Part shown: positions 36,828 through 44,388 of the stretch, piece after piece
Layout of the letters: each line of letters opens with the position of its first letter
Position numbering within the stretch: the first letter of the stretch is position 1
NCBI GenBank assembly: GCA_001725415.1
Contig: MEGH01000016.1
Location: forward strand, 17,721-81,720
From: Pseudonocardia sp. SCN 73-27
GTDB lineage: Bacteria; Actinomycetota; Actinomycetes; Mycobacteriales; Pseudonocardiaceae
DNA length: 64,000 nt
Direction of reading: 5' to 3'
Notes under the pieces: model-generated
Seen by the model: the letters and a program-made list of their open reading frames with translations, nothing else
What the model was told of the DNA's origin: nothing
Database searches by the model: none
Position numbers and translations under genes: made by a program

Positions 36828-37504
36828 TGACGGTGACCGAGAGCGGGCGGGCCGCGATCGACGACGCCACACTCGACGACTACGCCTCCCGCGGAATGCG
36901 GCAGCGCACCGGCTTCGGCAACTCGCCCTGCGTACTGGTGATCGACTTCCAGTACGGCATGACCGACCCGGAGTGCCCGCTCGGCTCGGCCAACCAGGAC
37001 GCGCCGATCGAGGTCACGAGGACGATCCTCGCGGCGGCCCGCGAGGCCGGCGTGCCGATCATCTACACCCGGGTCGCCTACCGCCCCGACCTCGCCGACG
37101 GCGGGCTCTTCGTCGAGAAGTGCCCGGCGCTGGGCGCGCTCACCCTCGGCAGCCGCTGGGTGGAGATCGACGAGCGCGTCGCGATGCAGGAGGGCGACTA
37201 CCTGCTGACCAAGCGGCACAGCAGCTCCTTCATCGGCACCGAGCTGCAGCAGGTGCTGCAGCGCCGCGGGATCGACACGGTCATCAACGTCGGCTGCTCG
37301 ACGTCGGGCTGCGTCCGCCAGACCGCCGTCGACGCGCAGGCCTACGGGTTCCGCTCGGTCGTCGTCGCGGACGCCGTCGGTGACCGCAGCCCCGAGCAGC
37401 ACCGCGCCAACCTGATCGACCTCGACGGCAAGTACGCCGACGTCGTCAGCAGCGAGGAGGCGATCACCGCGATCTCCTCCGTGACCGCGGGGGCGTACCG
37501 GTGA
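36827..37504 (+). CDS. Isochorismatase-family amidohydrolase (N-carbamoylsarcosine/maleamate amidase type)
   Basis: A 225-residue cysteine hydrolase. The Asp-Lys-Cys triad is D40 (VLVIDFQYG), K129 (LLTKRHSSSF) and C162 (GCSTSGCVRQT). The CSTSGC motif points to the N-carbamoylsarcosine amidase / maleamate amidohydrolase side of the family. Start overlaps the hydantoinase stop by one base and its stop overlaps the MDR start (GTGA). Coupling to a ring-opening amidohydrolase suggests it removes the amide or carbamoyl group of the opened product. The module B protein at 58540 is its counterpart. Confidence 0.9.
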   Translation: MTVTESGRAAIDDATLDDYASRGMRQRTGFGNSPCVLVIDFQYGMTDPECPLGSANQDAPIEVTRTILAAAREAGVPIIYTRVAYRPDLADGGLFVEKCPALGALTLGSRWVEIDERVAMQEGDYLLTKRHSSSFIGTELQQVLQRRGIDTVINVGCSTSGCVRQTAVDAQAYGFRSVVVADAVGDRSPEQHRANLIDLDGKYADVVSSEEAITAISSVTAGAYR

Positions 37505-38541
37505 AGGCCGTCGTGTTCGACACCTTCGGCGGCCCGGAGGTCCTGCGCTACACCGACATGCCCGACCCGGTCGCAGGACCGGGCGAGGTCGTCGTGGACG
37601 TGAGGTTCACGGCGCTCAACCACGTCGACATCGACATCCGCGAGGGGGTGTCGCGCTTCGACTTCGAGATGCCGCACATCCTCGGGCTCGAGTGCGCGGG
37701 CGTCGTGTCGTCGGTCGGTGAGGGTGTCGAGTCGCCGAAGGTCGGCGACCGCGTCGCCGTCTCCTACATCCGCACCTGCGGGTACTGCGAGTGGTGCAAG
37801 CGCGGACAGGACAACCTGTGCGAGAACCGCAAGCTCTACGGCGAGCACATCCGCGGCGCCTACGCCGAGAAGCTGCTCACGCCGGCGAACCACTGCCTGC
37901 CGCTTCCCGACGGGCTGTCGTTCGCCGACGCCGCCGCCTCCCTGACGGCGTTCGGCACCGCCTACCACGCTCTCATCCCGCGTGGTGACCTCAAGCTCGG
38001 CGAGACGGTGCTGATCCACTCGATCGGCTCCGGCGTCGCGTCGGCGGCCCTGCAGATCTGCAAGTCCGCGGGTGCGACGGTCATCGGCACGGCGAGCCAG
38101 GACGCGACGCTCGAGCGGGCCAAAGCAGACGGCGCCGACCACGTCATCAACTACAGGACCTCCCCCGACCTCTACGCCGAGGTGCTCGACGCCACCGGCG
38201 GCCGTGGGGTGGACCTGGTGTTCGACGTGGTCGGCGGCGAGGCGTTCGGCAAGTCGATGCAGGTCATGCGGCCCTACGCCCGCCTGATCAGCATCGGCGC
38301 CCACGCCGGTGAGGTCGTGCCGTTCGACATCATCGAGTTCTTCCGGCGGCACATCTCCTACATCTCCTCACACACGCAGACGCGCGACGAGATGACCAAC
38401 GTGCTGCGGCTCGTCGCCAACGGGACGTTCTCGCCGCGGGTGCACTCGGTGTACCCGCTGGCCGAGGCGGCCAAGGCGCAGGAAGAGCTCGTGGCGCGCA
38501 AGCACTACGGGAAGATCCTTCTGGACGTGGGCGGCGAGTAG
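37501..38541 (+). CDS. MDR-superfamily oxidoreductase with structural zinc only
   Basis: A 346-residue medium-chain dehydrogenase/reductase. Structural zinc cysteines C93, C96, C99 and C107 (TCGYCEWCKRGQDNLC) are intact, but the catalytic-zinc GHE motif reads GLE (ILGLECAGV) and the first ligand position is ALNHVD, so a catalytic zinc is unlikely; it is more like the quinone-reductase branch. Dinucleotide turn IHSIGSGVASAA. Last gene of the amidase operon; 68 bp after its stop begins the 52-bp palindrome. Confidence 0.88.
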   Translation: MKAVVFDTFGGPEVLRYTDMPDPVAGPGEVVVDVRFTALNHVDIDIREGVSRFDFEMPHILGLECAGVVSSVGEGVESPKVGDRVAVSYIRTCGYCEWCKRGQDNLCENRKLYGEHIRGAYAEKLLTPANHCLPLPDGLSFADAAASLTAFGTAYHALIPRGDLKLGETVLIHSIGSGVASAALQICKSAGATVIGTASQDATLERAKADGADHVINYRTSPDLYAEVLDATGGRGVDLVFDVVGGEAFGKSMQVMRPYARLISIGAHAGEVVPFDIIEFFRRHISYISSHTQTRDEMTNVLRLVANGTFSPRVHSVYPLAEAAKAQEELVARKHYGKILLDVGGE

Positions 38542-38609
38542 CCGCCCTGCCGGTGCCCGGGCCCTCGCGGTGGGGGGGTCCGGGCACTCCCATGTCCGTC
38601 CCAGCTCAA

Positions 38610-38661
38610 GCCCTCGTGAGTGGCGTTACTGGCTATAGCCAGTAACGCCACTCACGAGGGC
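38610..38661. repeat. Palindromic repeat, copy 6: perfect 52-bp palindrome (core type GTTACTGG)
   Basis: The 40-bp unit at 38616-38655 is a perfect palindrome (TATA centre) and the match extends six bases further on each side (GCCCTC-like left flank pairs with GAGGGC), 52 bp in all. It lies between convergent genes (stops at 38541 and 38685), fitting a bidirectional terminator. It is the largest copy of the family in the window. Confidence 0.92.
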
Positions 38662-38684
38662 CGATGCGTGCAGCCCCACACCGC

Positions 38685-39863
38685 TCACAGGGGTTGGAGC
38701 ACGCGGCGGCGGGCCTCGCGCACAGCCAGGACCGACGCCGCCAGCACCAGGGCTGCACCCGCGCAGAGCCAGGCCACGGTGTAGCCGGCGCCGGTCGCGA
38801 CCAGGCCGAACAGCACCGGGCCGGCGACGCCCCCGGACGCGGCGCCGACCATGATCGCGGCGGAGGCACGGGCGGTGGCCTCGGGGTGCGAAGCGACGAC
38901 GTCCTGGGTGAGCAGCCCGTTCCAGCCCCAGCCCGCGCCGCAGGCCAGGACGGTGGCGGCGGCGAGGCCCGCGGTCGCGCCGGTCAGCGCGAGGCCCGCG
39001 GTGCCGATGCCACCGGCGGCCATGAGCCCGGCACAGACGAGCAGCGGACGCCGGGCCGTCCCGAACCGCCAGGACGCGATGAACCGGCCGCCGATCCCGC
39101 AGACGCCGCCGAGGGCGAGCAGGAACCCCGCGGTCGGGGCAGGCGTCCCGCCGGCGACGGCGGCGACGACGTAGAACCCGCCCGTCGCCGACACGGCCGC
39201 CATGGCGAGACCGACGGCGACGGAGACGGGCACGAGCCCACGCGGCTTCACCGCGCGCCGCGGCGCCGGATCGGTGGCGGTCGCGGCGACGGGAGTGTGC
39301 GACCGGGGAAGTTTGCGCGGCAACGCGATCGCCGCCGGGATCGCGAGCAGCGCGGCGACGGCGAACGCCCAGCGCCACCCGACGGTCAGCACCACGAGCG
39401 GGACGCCGAGCCCGGCCAGCAGCGACGCAGCGGGCAGCGACGCCTGCTTGACGCCGTAGGCGAGGCCACGCCGGTTCGCGGGCACGACGGCGAAGATGGC
39501 CATGTCGCCCGCGGGGGTGGCCAGCGCCGTCGCGATGCCGCCGACGACGGCGAACACCACGAGCAACGGGAACGATCCGGAGGTTGCGAGGCCGGCGAGC
39601 GAGACGACGCCGATCCCGATGCCGATCAGCGTCGTCGGTCGGGCGCCGAGGGTGTGGGCGACGTGCCCGCCGGCGAGCCCGGCGACGGCCATGGCGATCC
39701 AGAACGCGGAGACGGCGAGGCCGAGGCGGCCGGCGTCGAAGTGCAGGTCGGCGGCGAGGCCGGGTGCGGCGGCGCCGAGGAGGAAGACCGGCAGCATCGT
39801 CAGCGTGGCCGAGCAGGTGACGGCCGTGAGCACCCGGCCCCATCCCACGCGCACTTCCGTCAC
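38685..39863 (-). CDS. MFS transporter (module A)
   Basis: A 392-residue major facilitator protein with about 12 membrane helices and the loop 2-3 / 4-5 family motifs (HVAHTLGARPTTLIG; FAVVPANRRGLAYGVKQASLP). GTG 39863 has GGAG 5 nt upstream. Its promoter carries the TGCATACA box and is divergent from that of the DRE-TIM lyase gene, so it belongs to the module A regulon. It may import or export a pathway acid. It resembles the second MFS protein at 42.1 kb (both have GVKQA/SVKQAG-type motifs). Confidence 0.88.
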   Translation of the reverse strand: MTEVRVGWGRVLTAVTCSATLTMLPVFLLGAAAPGLAADLHFDAGRLGLAVSAFWIAMAVAGLAGGHVAHTLGARPTTLIGIGIGVVSLAGLATSGSFPLLVVFAVVGGIATALATPAGDMAIFAVVPANRRGLAYGVKQASLPAASLLAGLGVPLVVLTVGWRWAFAVAALLAIPAAIALPRKLPRSHTPVAATATDPAPRRAVKPRGLVPVSVAVGLAMAAVSATGGFYVVAAVAGGTPAPTAGFLLALGGVCGIGGRFIASWRFGTARRPLLVCAGLMAAGGIGTAGLALTGATAGLAAATVLACGAGWGWNGLLTQDVVASHPEATARASAAIMVGAASGGVAGPVLFGLVATGAGYTVAWLCAGAALVLAASVLAVREARRRVLQPL

Positions 39864-39873
39864 GAACGCTCCA

Positions 39874-39901
39874 ATTGTATGCGAGTTCGACTGCCTGACC
39901 A
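39874..39901 (-). promoter_or_regulatory. Promoter with TGCATACA-type box, MFS gene
   Basis: Read on the minus strand: TGGTCA (-35, 39901-39896), 16 bp, TACAAT (-10, 39879-39874), within CGCATACAAT. Only 10 nt separate it from the GTG at 39863, so the leader is very short. Confidence 0.6.
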
Positions 39902-39992
39902 TGGCTGCAGGCCCACCCTCGCACATCGGCGCACGTTGAGAAAAGCCTGATCTACAGGCCGTTTCAGCAACCAGGACCACGCCTGGAAAGCA

Positions 39993-40021
39993 TGGTCACG
40001 GGCGCCCGGATCGTATACATT
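39993..40021 (+). promoter_or_regulatory. Promoter with TGTATACA-type box, DRE-TIM lyase gene
   Basis: TGGTCA (-35, 39993-39998), 17 bp, TACATT (-10, 40016-40021), within CGTATACATT. The ATG is 35 nt downstream. It mirrors the MFS promoter across a 193-bp divergent region. Confidence 0.58.
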
Positions 40022-40056
40022 CAGCGGGAATCACATCCCACCGAGAGGACGCCCGC

Positions 40057-41049
40057 ATGGCCGAGGAGCCCCAGGCCCGCATCGTCGAGGTCCTGCTGCG
40101 CGACGGGCTGCAGACGATGGTCTACGAGTCGGACTGGCACGTCCCGACGACCGAGGAGAAGCTCGAGCTCATCGAGATGCTCGCCGACGCGGGCATCCCG
40201 GAGCTGGAGGTCACGGGCTTCGTCCACCCGAAGGTCATCCCCATGCTGGCCGACGCGAGCGAGGTCGTGCAGCGGCTGCCCGACCGTCCGGGCACGGTCT
40301 ACCGGGCGCTCGTCCCCAACCTGCGCGGGGCCCAGCGCGCGATCGCGGCGGGCTGCACCAAGCTGTCGGCGCTGATCGTCGCGAGCGAGACGTACAACAA
40401 GAAGAACTCGAACATGACGCTCGCCGAGAACGTCGAGCAGATCCGGCTGATCACCGAGCTGGCGAAGTCCGAGAAGGACGTCGTCGTCAACGTCAGCATG
40501 GGCTGCTGCTTCCTGTGCCCGTACGAGGGCGAGCAGACCGAGGAGCACATCCTCGGCCTGATCGAGACGTTCGTGGGCTTCGGGATCACCGAGATCAGCA
40601 TCGCGGACAGCATCGGGATGGCGAACCCGCGGATGGTCGGCACGCGGGTCAAGGCGATCACGTCGCGCTGGCCGGAGCTGACGCTGGGCATGCACATGCA
40701 CGACCGGACGGGCATGGCGCTGGCCAACATCGTGGCCGCGTTCGACAACGGCGCCACCCTGTTCGAGACGTGCGCGGGCGGCTACGGCGGCGGCATCTCG
40801 ATGCCGGTCTCGGTGCTGGGCATGGGCAACGTGCCGACCGAGGACGTCGTCAACATGTTCGACGAGATGGGCATCTCGACCGGCGTCGACCTGGGCGCGG
40901 TGCGCAAGGCCGCCGAGCGGACGGCCGAGATCATCGGCCTGCCCACCTACGGCCGGGTGTCCAAGTACGGCACCTACCAGGAGTTCCACGAGCTGGCCCT
41001 GCAGCACATCGACGCGCCGGCCCGCGGGAACTCCGCCCTGCAGAAGTAG
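40057..41049 (+). CDS. DRE-TIM metallolyase, HMG-CoA lyase-like
   Basis: A 330-residue TIM-barrel enzyme of the pyruvate-carboxyltransferase / HMG-CoA lyase superfamily. R15-D16 (LLRDGLQT) and metal ligands H213 and H215 (GMHMHDRTG) are present. The HMG-CoA lyase catalytic cysteine loop (GGCPYA) is replaced by GGYGGGISMP, so it is probably not a true HMG-CoA lyase; another aldol-type cleavage is likely. The stretch VSMGCCFLCPYEGEQ is cysteine-rich and unusual. AGAGGAC precedes ATG 40057. In module A it would be the carbon-carbon bond cleaving step, the counterpart of CitE in module B (inference). Confidence 0.85.
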   Translation: MAEEPQARIVEVLLRDGLQTMVYESDWHVPTTEEKLELIEMLADAGIPELEVTGFVHPKVIPMLADASEVVQRLPDRPGTVYRALVPNLRGAQRAIAAGCTKLSALIVASETYNKKNSNMTLAENVEQIRLITELAKSEKDVVVNVSMGCCFLCPYEGEQTEEHILGLIETFVGFGITEISIADSIGMANPRMVGTRVKAITSRWPELTLGMHMHDRTGMALANIVAAFDNGATLFETCAGGYGGGISMPVSVLGMGNVPTEDVVNMFDEMGISTGVDLGAVRKAAERTAEIIGLPTYGRVSKYGTYQEFHELALQHIDAPARGNSALQK

Positions 41050-41065
41050 CCCGGCCGACACGAGA

Positions 41066-42100
41066 TCACTGGATCGCGTCGCCGGTCCGGAACCGCGCGG
41101 TCAGGGCGTCGAGCTCGGCGAGCAACGACTCGTCGAGCTCGGCGAGCAACGACTCGTCGAGCTCGACGTCCGCGGCCGCGGCGGCGAGGTCGAGCTGGTC
41201 GGGGCGGGTGGCGCCGAGGATCACCGACGTCACGCCGGGCCGCGACCGCAGCCACGCCGTCGCCAGCACGGGCATCGTCAGACCCGCGGCCTCAGCCAGC
41301 TCCCGGATGCGGTCGACGGCGTCGAAGGCGTCGTCGTGCCAGTACCGGCCGCGATAGAGCGCGCCCGCGCCGGCGTCGGCGAAGCGGGTTCCGTCGGCAG
41401 TGCCGCCCTCGCGGCGGTGTTTGCCCGTGAGCATCCCGCCCGCCAGCGCGTTGTACGCCAGCACGCCCAGGCCGTCCTCGCGGCACAACGGGAACAGCTC
41501 GCGCTCGTGCTCGCGGAACAGCAGGTTGTAGCGCGCCTGCACCGACACGAACGTCGCCCAGCCGTGCAACGCGCTGCGCCCCGACGCCCGCGCCACCTGG
41601 TAGGCGAGGAAGTTCGAGCACCCGACGTAGCGGACCTTCCCCGCGGTGACGAGGTCGTCGAGCGCGTGCAGGGTCTCCTCGATCGGCGTCGCCGGGTCGG
41701 GGCGGTGCAGCTGGTAGAGGTCGATTCGGTCGGTGCGCAGCCGCCGCAGCGACGCCTCCGCGGCCTCGACGACGTGCTTGCGCGACAGGCCGCCGTCCCA
41801 CGGCCGCGGGCCGGTGCGCCCGTGCAGCTTCGTGGCCAGCAGGAACCGGTCGCGGCGGCCGTCGGCGAGCCAGCTCCCGACGATCTCCTCGGTGACGCCG
41901 GCACGGTCCCAGTCGCTGCCGATGGGGTACTTGTCGGCGGTGTCGAGGACGGCGATGCCGAGGTCGTCGGCACGGTCGAGGATGGCGTGCGACTCCTTCT
42001 CGTCGCACTGCCCGCCGAAGGTCGCGGTGCCGAGGGTGAAGCGGGTGATCGGCAGTCCGGTACGGCCCAGCAGGGCCCAGTCCCGGTCGACGACGGTCAT
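41066..42100 (-). CDS. Aldo-keto reductase
   Basis: A 344-residue NADPH aldo-keto reductase. The tetrad is D53, Y58 (LDTADKYP), K91 (LLATKLHG) and H132 (YQLHRPD). Near the C-terminus an eight-residue unit (LAELDESL) is repeated exactly because of a 24-bp tandem duplication. GGAGAAGAC precedes ATG 42100, which overlaps the MFS stop (ATGA), so it is the last gene of the ABC importer operon running down from 47249. It would reduce or oxidise a carbonyl of the imported compound (inference). Confidence 0.92.
   Translation of the reverse strand: MTVVDRDWALLGRTGLPITRFTLGTATFGGQCDEKESHAILDRADDLGIAVLDTADKYPIGSDWDRAGVTEEIVGSWLADGRRDRFLLATKLHGRTGPRPWDGGLSRKHVVEAAEASLRRLRTDRIDLYQLHRPDPATPIEETLHALDDLVTAGKVRYVGCSNFLAYQVARASGRSALHGWATFVSVQARYNLLFREHERELFPLCREDGLGVLAYNALAGGMLTGKHRREGGTADGTRFADAGAGALYRGRYWHDDAFDAVDRIRELAEAAGLTMPVLATAWLRSRPGVTSVILGATRPDQLDLAAAAADVELDESLLAELDESLLAELDALTARFRTGDAIQ
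41108..41165. repeat. In-frame 24-bp tandem duplication
   Basis: The unit starting GTCGAGCTCGGCGAGCAACG occurs at 41108-41131 and 41132-41155 without a difference, followed by 10 bases of a third. It adds eight residues to the aldo-keto reductase and keeps the frame. Lack of divergence suggests a recent slippage event. Confidence 0.95.
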
Positions 42101-43287
42101 GTCTTCTCCGCAGGTTCGAGATCGGTGACGGGGACGGCACGCGAGGCCGCGACGATGCCCGCCCCGGCCAGGTTCAGCACCGCGCAGACGGCCCAGCCCC
42201 AGGCCCAGTGGCCGGCCAGCGACACGACGAACCCGATGAGCAGCGGGCACGCGACGGCACCGAGGTTGATCAGCACGAGCGAGGCGCCGGTGGTGCTGCC
42301 GACCTCGCCCGGTTCGGCGGCCTCGGCGATCGCGGCGACGTAGACGCCGTTCCAGCCGACGGCGCACAGCCCGACGACGAGCAGCGCGACCGGCAGTAGG
42401 GCTGCGGGCACGACCCAGAGCAGGGTGACGGCGACGGCTCCGAGCACGGACACCACCTGCAGGTGGCGCAGCCGCAGCTCGGGGTGCAGGTCGGAGAACC
42501 AGCCCCACAGCGGGCGCCCGCACACCCCGCCGACGAGCAGCAGCGCCACCCCGAGCCCGGACTCGGCGACCGAGAGGCCGCGGTCGGCGACGAGATAGAC
42601 GGTGGTGAAGGCGAAGATGCTGACCTGCGCCCCTGCCATCACGAACCCGTAGCCGTAGCCGTGGGGCAGACGCATCCGCAGGTCGGGACGCAGCAGCGTC
42701 GCACCGGACCCTCGTGCCGAGGACCGCACCCGGCCGCGCGCGGCGATGAGCAGCCCGGCCAGCGCGCAGGTCGCGAGGGGGACGACGGCGGCCCAGCGCC
42801 ACCCGTGCACCGAGCCGATCGCCGGGAGCACCGCACCGGCGAGGATGCCGCCGAGCGGCACGCCCGCCTGCTTGACGCTCATGACGAGGCCCCGGCGTTG
42901 CGCACGGCCGGGGTTGGCGAGGACGTTCGTCGGCGGGTTCACGATGCCGTAGCCGAGCCCGGCGACGGCGATACCGGCGTAGAACATCGCGGCGGCGGGC
43001 GCGGTGGCGACGACGGTGACGCCGGCGGCCAGGACGAGCAGGCCCGTCGCGAGGACGAGCGTGGGCCCGAACCGGTCGGTGGCCCGGCCGGCGGGGCGCG
43101 CGGTGAGCATGGCGCCGAGGTAGGCGACCGACGCGATCGCGCCGACCCCCACCTCGGACAGCCCGAGGTCGGCCTGGATCAGTGGTGCGTTGGCCGAGGC
43201 GCCGACGACCGCGAAGCCGCCGGCAGCCAGGGCCAGCACCGAGAGGGCGACGCCCTCACGTAGTGCGAAAGGTGGACGTTCCGGCAC
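42097..43287 (-). CDS. MFS transporter in the ABC importer operon
   Basis: A 396-residue major facilitator protein, 12 predicted helices, with loop motif ARPAGRATDRFGPTLVLATG and SVKQAGVPLGG. The GTG at 43287 is 4 bp after the permease stop; GACGAG runs directly into it, so the ribosome site is weak and translation is probably coupled. Its stop overlaps the aldo-keto reductase start. A second carrier inside an ABC importer operon is unusual and may export a product or take up a related acid. Confidence 0.88.
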   Translation of the reverse strand: MPERPPFALREGVALSVLALAAGGFAVVGASANAPLIQADLGLSEVGVGAIASVAYLGAMLTARPAGRATDRFGPTLVLATGLLVLAAGVTVVATAPAAAMFYAGIAVAGLGYGIVNPPTNVLANPGRAQRRGLVMSVKQAGVPLGGILAGAVLPAIGSVHGWRWAAVVPLATCALAGLLIAARGRVRSSARGSGATLLRPDLRMRLPHGYGYGFVMAGAQVSIFAFTTVYLVADRGLSVAESGLGVALLLVGGVCGRPLWGWFSDLHPELRLRHLQVVSVLGAVAVTLLWVVPAALLPVALLVVGLCAVGWNGVYVAAIAEAAEPGEVGSTTGASLVLINLGAVACPLLIGFVVSLAGHWAWGWAVCAVLNLAGAGIVAASRAVPVTDLEPAEKT

Positions 43288-43291
43288 CTCG

Positions 43292-44347
43292 TCAGATGCC
43301 GCGCTTCATCCGGCGGCGCCGGATGATCTGCGAGAACGACACGGCGAGGATGAGCGCGCCACCGTAGAAGATGTTCTGCACGAACGACTGCAGGCCCAGC
43401 AGCTGCAGGCCGGTGATGCCGGTGACGAGGAAGTACACCGCGATCACCGTGCCCCACGGGTTGAACCGGCCGGGCTTGATCGTCGTCGACCCGAGGAACG
43501 CCGCCGCGAACGCCGGCAGCAGCAGGTCCAGACCGGTGGTCGGGCCCGCGGAGCCGGAGGTGCCCGCGATCAGCACGCCACCCAGCGCAGCGACGAACGC
43601 CGACGTGACGAGCGCACCGATGCGCAGCGTCGACACCCGCATGCCCGAGAGCCGGGCGACCTCGCGGTTGCGGCCGACGACGAGCAGCCGCTGGCCGAGC
43701 GGGGTGAACGCGAAGACGTACCAGAGCACCAGCGCGAAGATCATCGCGTAGTAGAACTCGAGCGGGATGCCGAACAGGCGGTAGGAGATCACGATGTCGA
43801 TCAGGGTCTGGTCGACGCCGGTGATGGTGTTCGCGCCGCTGATCCACAGCGCCACGCCGGCGAGCAGCGTGCTCATGCCGAGGGTGACGATGAGGCTGTC
43901 GATGCCGAGCAGCACCGTCAGCGCACCGTTGATCAACCCGACGATGATGCCCGCGACCAGCGCGACGAGGATCGCCGCCCAGATGTTCCAGCCGTGTTGG
44001 ACGTTGAGGATCGCGATGATCAGCGCCGACATGCCGACGACGGCGCCGATCGACAGGTCGAAGTCACCCGCGATGAGCGGCACGATCAGGCCGAGCGTCA
44101 CCACGACGAGCACTGCCTGCGAGGCCAGGATCGACGCGGCGTTGGCCGAGGTGAAGAACGTGTCGGTCTCGACGATGCTGAAGACGATGATCACGGCGAG
44201 CCACGTGAGCGGCAGCGCCATCGCCTCGAGCCGGCCGGTTGGCCGGCGCCTGGCCGCCTTCTCGGCGGGGTCGGCCACCGTGGTGGTGTCGGCCGTGGGG
44301 GGCCCCGCGGCCTCCGGGGTCTCGACGTCCTTGCGCGCGGTCGTCAT
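43292..44347 (-). CDS. Ribose-type ABC transporter permease (module A)
   Basis: A 351-residue permease of the RbsC/BPD_transp_2 family with about 9-10 membrane helices and the conserved LIVPLIAGDFDLSIGAVVG stretch and [21 protein letters not shown] chose ATG 44347, with AAAGG 8 nt upstream; an ATG at 44392 would overlap the ATPase stop (ATGA) and add 15 residues. It forms the membrane channel of the importer with the ATPase (44389) and binding protein (46068). Ribose-type importers carry sugars, autoinducer-2, purines and other small polar molecules. Confidence 0.93.
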   Translation of the reverse strand: MTTARKDVETPEAAGPPTADTTTVADPAEKAARRRPTGRLEAMALPLTWLAVIIVFSIVETDTFFTSANAASILASQAVLVVVTLGLIVPLIAGDFDLSIGAVVGMSALIIAILNVQHGWNIWAAILVALVAGIIVGLINGALTVLLGIDSLIVTLGMSTLLAGVALWISGANTITGVDQTLIDIVISYRLFGIPLEFYYAMIFALVLWYVFAFTPLGQRLLVVGRNREVARLSGMRVSTLRIGALVTSAFVAALGGVLIAGTSGSAGPTTGLDLLLPAFAAAFLGSTTIKPGRFNPWGTVIAVYFLVTGITGLQLLGLQSFVQNIFYGGALILAVSFSQIIRRRRMKRGI

Positions 44348-44388
44348 GTCGGCGCCTTTCTCCTCGTTCACGGGGCCGGTGTCGGCGT

